In this document: in pieces, positions 26,014 through 32,896 of the stretch
Layout: every line of letters begins with the position of its first letter
Numbering within the stretch: position 1 is the first letter of the stretch
NCBI RefSeq assembly: GCF_014195685.1
Contig: NZ_JACICF010000001.1
Coordinates: 1-32,896, forward strand
Source: Sphingomicrobium lutaoense
GTDB lineage: Bacteria > Pseudomonadota > Alphaproteobacteria > Sphingomonadales > Sphingomonadaceae
Direction: 5' to 3'
Length of the DNA stretch: 32,896 bases
Position numbers and translations under genes: made by a program
The notes under the pieces: model-generated
Databases searched by the model: none
What the model saw: the letters and a program-made list of their open reading frames with translations, nothing else
What the model was told of the DNA's origin: nothing

Positions 26014-27470
26014 CCATCATGGTCATCGACGAAGGCACCAGCTCGGTGCGCGCGCTGCCCTTCACCGAAACGGGCGAGATCGGCCCGCCTGCCCAGCGCG
26101 ACATCGCTGCCCGCTATCCGAGGCCCGGATGGGTCGAACAGGATGCCGCCGCGATCTGGCAGGCGACTGCCGAATGCGCCCGCGATCTTGCGGCGCGCGA
26201 CGAAGGCCGCGCGATCCGCGCCATCGGGCTCACCAACCAGCGCGAGACGCTGGTCGCCTGGGACCGGGACAGCGGCGAACCGCTTGCCCCCGCGATCGTC
26301 TGGCAGGACCGCCGCACCGATGCCGCCTGCAAGGCGCTCCGCGACGAAGGGCATGAGGAAAAGGTTCAGGCCGTGAGCGGGCTTCTGCTCGACCCCTATT
26401 TCTCGGCCAGCAAGATGCGCTGGATGCTCGACCATGAGGAGCCGGTGAGCGCCGCCGCCGAACGCGGCACGCTGGCCTTCGGCACGATCGACAGCTGGCT
26501 GCTTTTCAAACTGACCGGCACCCATTGCACCGACGCCAGCAACGCCAGCCGCACGGCGCTGATGGATCTGGAATCGAGCCGCTGGGACGAAGGGCTGTGC
26601 GACCTGTTCGGCATTCCCCGCGCGGCGCTTCCCGAGATCCGCGACATGGTCCGCTCGTTCGGCACAACCGATCTCCTCGGCACACCGGTTCCGGTCACCG
26701 CCTCGGTGGGCGACCAGCAATCGGCTTCGATCGGGCAGGGCTGTCTCGGCCCCGGGCAGGCCAAGGCGACCTTCGGCACCGGCCTGTTTGCTTTGGCATC
26801 GACCGGCGCGCGCCGACCCAAGAGCGGCCACCGGCTTCTTTCGACGCTGCTGCTCCAGGACGGCGATCACCGCCTCTATGCGCTCGAAGGTTCGGTGTTC
26901 GTCGCAGGAAGCCTCGTCAAATGGCTGCGCGACATGGCGGGCCTCGTCGATAGCGCCGCCGAAACCGAAGCGCTCGCCCGCTCGGTCCCCGATGCAGGCG
27001 GCGTGACCATCATCCCCGCTTTCACCGGACTGGGCGCTCCTTATTGGCGCGCCAACCTCAAGGGGTCGATCCACGGGCTCACATTCGGCGTCACCCGTGC
27101 CCATCTCGTCCGCGCCGCCTTGGAGGCAGTCACCCATAGCTGCGTCGACCTGTTGCAGGCCTTCGCGGCCGACGATGCGGGCTGGCACAATCTTCGCGTC
27201 GACGGCGGAATGATCGCCAATGACTGGCTTGCGCAGGACCTCGCCGACATGCTCGGCCAGTCGATCGAGCGGCCCTGGAATGTCGAAAGCACCGCCCGCG
27301 GCGCCGCGATGCTCGCCGCGGCGGGGGCGGGGGTGCATGAAGATGTCGGCGCGGCCATCGCCGCCATGCTCCCCGAATATGAGCGTTTCGACCCCGTGAT
27401 CGACGAAGAGCAGCGCGTGGCGCGCCGCACCGAATGGCAGCGCCTCATCGCCCATGAACTGGTCGCCTAG
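26010..27470 (+). CDS. glpK: Glycerol kinase (FGGY family)
   Basis: 486 residues from ATG 26010, overlapping the tetR stop by 4 bp; the open frame extends far upstream, but that part is the shadow of tetR. It follows GlpK along its length: [13 protein letters not shown] (phosphate-1 loop), [71 protein letters not shown] and [10 protein letters not shown]. The glycerol-contacting Arg/Glu of QRET, Tyr of DPYFS and Asp of GDQQ are present. It makes sn-glycerol-3-phosphate from glycerol and ATP in the cytoplasm. No glpF, glpD or DeoR-type glpR is nearby; the operon partner is a TetR regulator instead. Another polyol substrate is possible. The stop codon overlaps that of the convergent monooxygenase gene in CTAG. 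Confidence 0.9.
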   Translation: MTIMVIDEGTSSVRALPFTETGEIGPPAQRDIAARYPRPGWVEQDAAAIWQATAECARDLAARDEGRAIRAIGLTNQRETLVAWDRDSGEPLAPAIVWQDRRTDAACKALRDEGHEEKVQAVSGLLLDPYFSASKMRWMLDHEEPVSAAAERGTLAFGTIDSWLLFKLTGTHCTDASNASRTALMDLESSRWDEGLCDLFGIPRAALPEIRDMVRSFGTTDLLGTPVPVTASVGDQQSASIGQGCLGPGQAKATFGTGLFALASTGARRPKSGHRLLSTLLLQDGDHRLYALEGSVFVAGSLVKWLRDMAGLVDSAAETEALARSVPDAGGVTIIPAFTGLGAPYWRANLKGSIHGLTFGVTRAHLVRAALEAVTHSCVDLLQAFAADDAGWHNLRVDGGMIANDWLAQDLADMLGQSIERPWNVESTARGAAMLAAAGAGVHEDVGAAIAAMLPEYERFDPVIDEEQRVARRTEWQRLIAHELVA

Positions 27471-29764
27471 GGGCGAAGCGCCTCCGCAATCTGCCGTTCG
27501 CGCTCGAGCAGCCGCGCCAGCTGCGCCTGCCCCGCTTCATAGGGGGGCGGGCACCAGCCGCCGCGATATTGCTGGTCGGCGGCGGCGCGCAGCGTCCAGT
27601 GCGGATCGATGAGATGGGGGCGGCCCAGTGCGACGAGGTCGGCGCGCCCCGCCATCAGGATCGCATTGACCTGGTCATGTTCGGAAATGTTGCCCACCGC
27701 CATGGTGGCGCAGCCGCCTTCGTTGCGGATCTTGTCCGAAAAGGGGGTCTGGAACATCCGGCCATAGACGGGCTTGGCATCCTTCCAGGTCTGCCCCGCC
27801 GACACGTCGATGAGATCGGCTCCCGCTTCGCTGAACGCCTTGGCGATCCGCACCGCCTCGTCGGGGGTGATGCCATCCTGGCCCGCCCAGTCATTGGCCG
27901 AGATGCGCACCGATATCGGCCGCTCGGCGGGCCATGCGGCGCGCATCGCGGCAAAGACCTCGAGCGGATAGCGCAGCCGGTTCTCGAGGCTCCCGCCATA
28001 TTCGTCTTCGCGCCGGTTGGTCAGCGGCGTGATGAAACTCGACAGAAGATATCCATGGGCGCAGTGCAGTTCGACCATGTCGAAACCCGCTTGCACCCCG
28101 CGCCGGGTGGCGGCGACGAACTGGTCGCGCACCCTGTCCATGTCCTCGCGGGTCATCGGGACGGGGCGCTGGTTGCGCTCGCTCCACGGCACGTCGCTCG
28201 CCGCGATGACGGGCCAATTGCCTTCCTCCAGCGGCGCGTCCATTTCCTCCCAACCGAGCTGCGTCGATCCCTTAGCCCCCGAATGGCCGAGCTGGAGGCA
28301 GATTTTCGCGGGGGTGCGCTCGTGGACGAAGCGGGTGATGCGCGCAAAGGCCTCGGCCTGCTCGTCATTCCACATCCCCGTGCAACCCGGCGTGATCCGC
28401 CCGCGCGGGCTGACGCAGGTCATCTCGGTGAAGACCATTCCCGCGCCGCCCATCGCCCGCTGGCCATAATGCATCAGGTGGAAATCGTTGGGTACGCCAT
28501 CGAATGCAGAATAGGTCGCCATCGGGCTCACCACCACGCGATTGGCCAGCTCCATGTCGCGCAGGCGAAAGGGCGCGAACATCGGCGGCCCGGCCTTGCC
28601 TGCCGCACCCGCCCGCTCCCAGAAACGCCGCTCCAGCTCGGCCACCCATTGCGGATCGCGCAGCCGGAGGTTTGCATGGCTGATCCGCTGCGACCGCGTC
28701 ATCAGCGAATATGCGAATTGCCAGGGCTCGAAATGGAGATAGCGGTCGAGCGTCTCGAACCATTCGGTGGAATTGCGCGCACTGTTCTGCAGCTTGAGCA
28801 CCTCGAGCGCGCGTTCGTCCTGATATTCGCGCAGCGCATCGGCATGCGACAGGCCAGGCCGCGTCAGCACCTCGGCCAGCTTGATCGCATCTTCCAGCGC
28901 CAGCTTGGTCCCCGACCCGATCGAGAAATGGGCGGTATGCGCGGCATCCCCGATAAGGATGATCTTGTCGTGCGACCAGTTGCCGCAACTGATCCGCCGG
29001 AACTGCAACCACGCCGCCGAGCCCCGCAGATGCGCCGCATTGCTGCGTAGCGGATGACCCTCGAGATGCTTGGCGAAAATCCTCTCGCACAGCGCGATCG
29101 CCTCGTCCTGCGCCATGTCTGCCAGCCCCAAACCGGCAAAGGTCTCCTCGCTCATCTCGACGATGAAGGTCGAACCCTCGTCGGCAAAACGATAGGCATG
29201 CGCCCAGACCCAGCCCGCCTCGGTCTCCTCGAAGGCGAAGGTGAAGGCATCGAACACCTTCGACGTGCCCAGCCAGATAAAGCGGTTGGCACGGGTATCG
29301 ACTTCGACTTCGAAGGCCTCGGCATAATGTTCGCGGACCCGGCTGTTGATGCCGTCCGCGCCGATCACCAGGTCATAGTCGCGCCAATTGGACAGATCGG
29401 GTTCGACCGGGCTTTCATAATGGATCCGCGCGCCCAGCTCGCTCGCCCGCTGGCCCAGCAGTTCGAGCAGGCGTCGTCGCCCGATCCCGATGAAGCCATG
29501 CCCCGAACTGGTTTCGCACCGCCCGCCGATATGCACGTCGATATCGTCCCAGTGGGCGAATTCTTCCTCGATCGTGCGCGCCGAAACGGGGTCGCAGGCC
29601 ATCAGGTTTTCCAGCGTCTGGTCGGAGAACACCACGCCCCATCCGAAGGTATCGCCCGCCCGGTTGCGCTCGAAGACGTCGATCTCGCAATCGGGATCGG
29701 CCAGCTTCATCGCGATGGCGAAATAGAGCCCCGCCGGCCCGCCGCCGATGCAGGCGATCCTCAT
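27467..29764 (-). CDS. Bifunctional salicylyl-CoA 5-hydroxylase / flavin oxidoreductase-type fusion
   Basis: 765 residues in two enzymes. Residues 1-375 are an FAD-dependent aromatic monooxygenase: [14 protein letters not shown] dinucleotide-binding loop, [28 protein letters not shown], and [18 protein letters not shown]. Residues about 390-755 are an old-yellow-enzyme-type FMN reductase: [59 protein letters not shown] and LGRPHL. This fusion is the architecture of salicylyl-CoA 5-hydroxylase annotations and of anthraniloyl-CoA (2-aminobenzoyl-CoA) monooxygenase/reductase. The first gives gentisyl-CoA; the second hydroxylates and reduces the ring. No CoA ligase or thioesterase gene adjoins it, so the substrate cannot be fixed. 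AAGGGG lies about 9 nt upstream of ATG 29764. Confidence 0.9.
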   Translation of the reverse strand: MRIACIGGGPAGLYFAIAMKLADPDCEIDVFERNRAGDTFGWGVVFSDQTLENLMACDPVSARTIEEEFAHWDDIDVHIGGRCETSSGHGFIGIGRRRLLELLGQRASELGARIHYESPVEPDLSNWRDYDLVIGADGINSRVREHYAEAFEVEVDTRANRFIWLGTSKVFDAFTFAFEETEAGWVWAHAYRFADEGSTFIVEMSEETFAGLGLADMAQDEAIALCERIFAKHLEGHPLRSNAAHLRGSAAWLQFRRISCGNWSHDKIILIGDAAHTAHFSIGSGTKLALEDAIKLAEVLTRPGLSHADALREYQDERALEVLKLQNSARNSTEWFETLDRYLHFEPWQFAYSLMTRSQRISHANLRLRDPQWVAELERRFWERAGAAGKAGPPMFAPFRLRDMELANRVVVSPMATYSAFDGVPNDFHLMHYGQRAMGGAGMVFTEMTCVSPRGRITPGCTGMWNDEQAEAFARITRFVHERTPAKICLQLGHSGAKGSTQLGWEEMDAPLEEGNWPVIAASDVPWSERNQRPVPMTREDMDRVRDQFVAATRRGVQAGFDMVELHCAHGYLLSSFITPLTNRREDEYGGSLENRLRYPLEVFAAMRAAWPAERPISVRISANDWAGQDGITPDEAVRIAKAFSEAGADLIDVSAGQTWKDAKPVYGRMFQTPFSDKIRNEGGCATMAVGNISEHDQVNAILMAGRADLVALGRPHLIDPHWTLRAAADQQYRGGWCPPPYEAGQAQLARLLERERQIAEALRP

Positions 29765-29844
29765 CCATTCATCCCCTTGTTCCGCGCACCCTGAAGAGAA
29801 GCCGGCAAGCTAGCGGATTGGAGAGACCGCGCAAGCCGCGACTC

Positions 29845-29941
29845 GACTCCTGGGCTGCTCCTCCGACCCCGAGTCCATCTGTCGCAAATGGACCTCCCAG
29901 GCGGCTCTATCCCGATATGGGACGCGCCTCGGGTGTTTTTT
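29845..29941 (+). ncRNA. Candidate small RNA ending in an intrinsic terminator
   Basis: On the plus strand CCTGGG (29849-29854) can pair with CCCAGG (29896-29901), enclosing a GTCCAT/ATGGAC stem-loop (29873-29878 with 29888-29893), and leaving a C-rich loop containing CTCCTCC that could pair with Shine-Dalgarno sequences. Alternatively CCCAGGCG pairs with CGCCT(C)GGG as a terminator stem. No protein gene on the plus strand ends here, so a terminator needs another transcript. 5' end unknown; the start given is nominal. Confidence 0.3.
29896..29941 (+). terminator. Plus-strand terminator-like hairpin without an upstream gene
   Basis: CCCAGGCG (29896-29903) pairs with CGCCT(C)GGG (29925-29933) around an inner TCCC/GGGA stem, followed by TG and six T residues (29936-29941). 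The T-tract orientation makes it functional only for a plus-strand transcript, yet the nearest upstream plus-strand gene stops at 27470. Confidence 0.5.
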
Positions 29942-30416
29942 CGCAATTTTTCTGACCTTGGCGCTTCCCAGACGAATCACGTCAAAAAACCGCACAAGCA
30001 GGTTAATTTTGCATTTACCCTACCCATATAATTTAATTATGACTTAACGATTAGATAGAAATAGACTATATATCGCTAATCTATATCAAATATGCTAGTC
30101 GAATATTGAGGTTGCAATATAGATGTTTAGATGATGACAAGCTTAGTGATACGATTACTTACGTTATGCTCTATTCGTTAACCATATTCTTTTTGGAAAA
30201 AGTTTATTCGTATCATACGGGTAACTTGCACATGCTAGCGTCAATCTTGCTTTTTCCCCCGTTTCGGTGTCTTTCTCCTTGCGAAGCACGGGGCAATCCC
30301 AACCTGCGTTAACCTTTTCCGTTTAACGGGAAGCCACTCGCAACCACGGGACCACCTCGGAATTTGAATCGGCAGCGCCGCGGTCCTTCCCGGCGCGAAT
30401 GAAGCGAGGGCGGGTC

Positions 30417-32896
30417 ATGCGAAACGAAGATCTTTCGATTACGGGAGCCGAAAGCGCTCCTCTCGACAATGACGAGAATGGCGGCGCAACGGTCGCAGCG
30501 ATCGTCACGCAACCGGCAGTGCGCGCGGACGCGATGCTGGTCACGCCCGGCCCCGACGGCATCGTGACGCTTCCGGACGGCGTCGAGCTCGACAATATCC
30601 AGGTGGTTGGCCGCGATCTCGTGATCGCGCTTCCCGACGGCGGCCAGATGGTGGTTGTCGACGGTGCCATCTTCGTTCCGCAACTGGTCATCGGCACGGT
30701 GGAGGTTCCGCCTACAAACCTCGCCGCGCTGCTCATCGGCAACGAACCTGAACCCGCCGGCGGACCCGAAGTCCAGTCGAGCGGAGGCAATTTCGCCGTG
30801 CTGGTGCCCGACCTTGGCCCGCGCCAGCCGCTGGGCGACCTCCTGCCTCCCACCGAACGCTTCTTCGACTTGCCGACCGAAGAGGAGATTGGCCGCGCGC
30901 TTCCCGACGACAACGAACCCGATATCGTTATCATCTCCGACGACAATCCGACGGGTGTGAAGAATGCCACCGCCGATGTCAGCGAAGCGGGCCTGCCCGC
31001 GCGCAACGGCGAACCTGCCGGCTCGGATCACGCCGGCAACAGCGAAACCACCGCGGGCACGATCGTCTACCAGTCGCCCGACAGCCCCAACGTCGTCGCG
31101 GTCGACGGCCTTGTCGTGAACGGCGTGGTGATCACCGCGGTCGGCCAGCAGATCGAAGGCCTCTACGGCACGCTCACCATCACCTCGATCGCGCCCGGCG
31201 TCATCGGCTTCAGCTATACGCTTCGTGACAATACTTCGGGCGACAACACCCGGGATATCTTCACCGTCACCATCACCGATGTCGACGGCGACACCGATTC
31301 CGCGACGCTCACCATCCACATCGCCGACGATGTGCCGACCGCGCGCAATGACACGGGTAATCAGGGTAGCGAGGATGCCCCTATCAAGGTCGATGTCTTC
31401 GGCAATGACACGCCTGGCGCGGATGGCGTCAATCTGGTCTCCGGCGTCACTCTGGTGGCGGGCAGCCTCACGGGCGCGGGTAGCGTCGTCTATAATGGCG
31501 ACGGCACCTTCACCTATACACCGGCTCCCGGCGAAGAAGGCCAGGTCCAGTTCCGCTATCGCATCGTCGACAGCGACGGCGATCCCTCGACCGCGACGGT
31601 GACGATCAACCTGTTGCCGGACAGCACGCCCACCGTGTTCGTGGTCGAAGGCTCGGACCAGACCGTCGATGAAGCCGGCCTCGACGCTGGCGGCAGTAAG
31701 GCTGCCACCGACGGTGAATTCGCCGAGGGCGACCTCGACTTCACCACCGGCAACGACACGCTGGCCAAGCTCGTCATCAATGGCCAGGACGTCACCAATG
31801 GCGGTACTGTCGACGGCCAGTTCGGCAAGCTCACCATCACCGTCAATCCCGACGGCAGCTACCACTATGTCTATGAACTGACCGCGGCGATTGAAGATCT
31901 CCAGGGGAGCGAAATCGACAGCTTCTCGATCGTCGTCGTCGACAGCGACGGCGATGACGCAAGCACGACGCTCGACATTGAGGTGATCGACGATCTGCCC
32001 GAGGCCAAGGACGATGGCTCGACCGGCGCGCCGATCGTCATTCCGGAAGACACGGCGACCAAGATCGACGTCTTCGTCAATGACGTGCAGGGCGCCGATG
32101 GCGTCAAGCACGGCGATATCTCGCTGGGCACGCAGGCGCTGAACGGCACCGCCGTCTATAATGGCGACGGGACCTTCACCTACACGCCCAATGATGGCTA
32201 TGCCGGGCCCGACAGCTTCACCTACACGATCGAGGACGCCGACGGCGATGTCTCGACGGCCACCGTCTATGTGGACGTTAGCGTCGATTCCAAGCCGCAG
32301 ATCGGCACGCCCCAAGTGGTGACCGTCGATGAAGACGGGCTCATTGGCGCCAACCCCGATGACGGCCAGACCGACCCGCTTGAAGTCAATGGCGGCGGAG
32401 TGGCGATGGCATCGGGCTCGGTGATTGTGAATTTCGGTGCCGACGTCCCGGCCAACCCGACCGATGCACTGGCGCTGTTCAGCCTGCTCGACGACAATGC
32501 GCTCGATGGCCAGCTTTCCTATAACGGACAGCCGGTCACCTTCGCACTGGTCGGCGGAAAGCTCGTCGGCTCGGCCGACGGCGACGATGTGATCGTGATC
32601 GAAGTGGAAAGCGCGACGATCGTCGGAAACGAAGTCACCTATACCTATAAGGTCACGCTCCTGCAGGAACTGGACCATGCCGCGGGCGATGACAGCGAAG
32701 CGCTCACCAGCCTCGTGGGAATAGGCTTCCAGGTGAAGGATCCCGATACCGACTTCGCCGCGCAATCGAGCTTCGACGTCAAAATCTATGACGATGTGCC
32801 GACGTCTGAGGTCGCCGGTGATGTAACGGTGGTCGAAGGCCAGACGGCATCGGGCACCTGGAGCGTTAGCATGGGCGCTGATCAGCCGGGTTCGGT
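30417..32896 (+). CDS. BapA/VCBS-type large repeat adhesin, N-terminal part (runs off right edge)
   Basis: 826 codons are open to the window edge. ATG 30417 is chosen because GAGGG lies about 7 nt upstream; ATG 30399 is in frame and would add six residues (MKRGRV). No signal peptide is seen, which fits type I secretion with a C-terminal signal outside the window. Residues about 45-110 resemble a BapA prefix-like domain (IVTLPDGVELDNIQVVGRDL, then VIALPDGGQMVVVDGA). From about residue 215 onwards come Ig-like/VCBS repeats, each ending near a calcium-type acidic turn: TDVDGDTDSAT, VDSDGDPSTAT, VDSDGDDAST, EDADGDVSTAT. Two units share YNGDGTFTYTP, exactly 666 bp (222 residues) apart. The mature product would be a very large biofilm adhesin on the cell surface. 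The long open frame on the opposite strand is a codon-bias shadow. Confidence 0.88.
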   Translation, partial: MRNEDLSITGAESAPLDNDENGGATVAAIVTQPAVRADAMLVTPGPDGIVTLPDGVELDNIQVVGRDLVIALPDGGQMVVVDGAIFVPQLVIGTVEVPPTNLAALLIGNEPEPAGGPEVQSSGGNFAVLVPDLGPRQPLGDLLPPTERFFDLPTEEEIGRALPDDNEPDIVIISDDNPTGVKNATADVSEAGLPARNGEPAGSDHAGNSETTAGTIVYQSPDSPNVVAVDGLVVNGVVITAVGQQIEGLYGTLTITSIAPGVIGFSYTLRDNTSGDNTRDIFTVTITDVDGDTDSATLTIHIADDVPTARNDTGNQGSEDAPIKVDVFGNDTPGADGVNLVSGVTLVAGSLTGAGSVVYNGDGTFTYTPAPGEEGQVQFRYRIVDSDGDPSTATVTINLLPDSTPTVFVVEGSDQTVDEAGLDAGGSKAATDGEFAEGDLDFTTGNDTLAKLVINGQDVTNGGTVDGQFGKLTITVNPDGSYHYVYELTAAIEDLQGSEIDSFSIVVVDSDGDDASTTLDIEVIDDLPEAKDDGSTGAPIVIPEDTATKIDVFVNDVQGADGVKHGDISLGTQALNGTAVYNGDGTFTYTPNDGYAGPDSFTYTIEDADGDVSTATVYVDVSVDSKPQIGTPQVVTVDEDGLIGANPDDGQTDPLEVNGGGVAMASGSVIVNFGADVPANPTDALALFSLLDDNALDGQLSYNGQPVTFALVGGKLVGSADGDDVIVIEVESATIVGNEVTYTYKVTLLQELDHAAGDDSEALTSLVGIGFQVKDPDTDFAAQSSFDVKIYDDVPTSEVAGDVTVVEGQTASGTWSVSMGADQPGS

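Larger units (their letters stand above)
29765..30416. other. Long non-coding region upstream of the adhesin gene
   Basis: About 650 bp with no convincing gene. The first part (to 29941) is GC-rich and holds a structured stretch with a plus-strand terminator. From about 29985 to 30260 the sequence becomes markedly AT-rich compared with everything on its right, with a TATAAT at 30027-30032. Then GC rises again to the adhesin start. Likely a promoter and long 5' leader for the adhesin, possibly with a small RNA gene. A 68-codon open frame at 30106-30312 is judged to be chance. Confidence 0.5.

Noticed and set aside
30106-30312. 68-codon frame in the AT-rich leader
   Set aside because: Starts at a TTG without ribosome-binding site, has mixed composition and ends in Arg/Pro/Cys-rich sequence; long open frames of this size occur by chance here.
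30309-32765. 818-codon open frame on the minus strand opposite the adhesin
   Set aside because: The plus strand shows clear VCBS repeats with a good start; the opposite frame is Asp/Val/Ala/Arg-rich mirror sequence without a recognisable domain, a usual by-product of GC-ending codons.

Overview
The window looks like a chromosomal segment of a Sphingomonadales-type alphaproteobacterium. This is inferred from the high GC with C/G-rich third positions on the right side, HWE-family kinase and LOV signalling proteins, a Ku/LigD end-joining pair, stand-alone PilZ proteins and a salicylyl-CoA hydroxylase-type fusion. No rRNA, tRNA, IS element or CRISPR array was seen. Both edges cut through surface adhesin genes: a YadA-like trimeric autotransporter on the left (minus strand) and a BapA/VCBS-type repeat adhesin on the right (plus strand).

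Left third (about 1-10,100), visibly less GC-rich and gene-sparse: the YadA head fragment; a cold-shock protein with a good terminator; a TerC-like membrane protein followed by a lipoprotein; a small acidic lipoprotein; then a c-di-GMP/exopolysaccharide neighbourhood. That neighbourhood has a PilZ protein, a small membrane protein, a processive GT2 glycosyltransferase co-translated with an outer-membrane beta-barrel, a second PilZ protein, a six-TM GGDEF-EAL protein, another PilZ-like protein, and a small protein of unknown function. The glycosyltransferase has an unusual leader: two contiguous 17-bp repeats and, inside its first codons, a perfect 20-bp inverted repeat.

Middle (10,150-21,000), dense and GC-rich: a DUF2721 membrane protein, a fourth PilZ protein, and a large PAS/PAS/GAF/GAF hybrid histidine kinase divergent from ku-ligD (bacterial NHEJ). 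Next come three minus-strand genes whose ends overlap by 4 bp each: an N-formylglutamate amidohydrolase-like protein, a DUF1704 'QEGLA' putative zinc carboxypeptidase, and a glutathione-synthetase-like ATP-grasp ligase. This triad is the best candidate here for an uncharacterised biochemical system, because a ligase and a carboxypeptidase of a family known to remove C-terminal residues are translationally coupled.

Right part (20,885-32,896): a short LOV photoreceptor, a CheB-CheR-PAS-PAS-HWE kinase and an overlapping single-domain response regulator form a probable light or stress phosphorelay. A TetR regulator with two adjacent 18-bp operator-like palindromes overlaps a glycerol kinase gene, which converges, with shared stop codons, on a salicylyl-CoA/anthraniloyl-CoA monooxygenase-type fusion. 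An approximately 650-bp non-coding region with a terminator-capped, structured stretch and an AT-rich leader precedes the giant adhesin.
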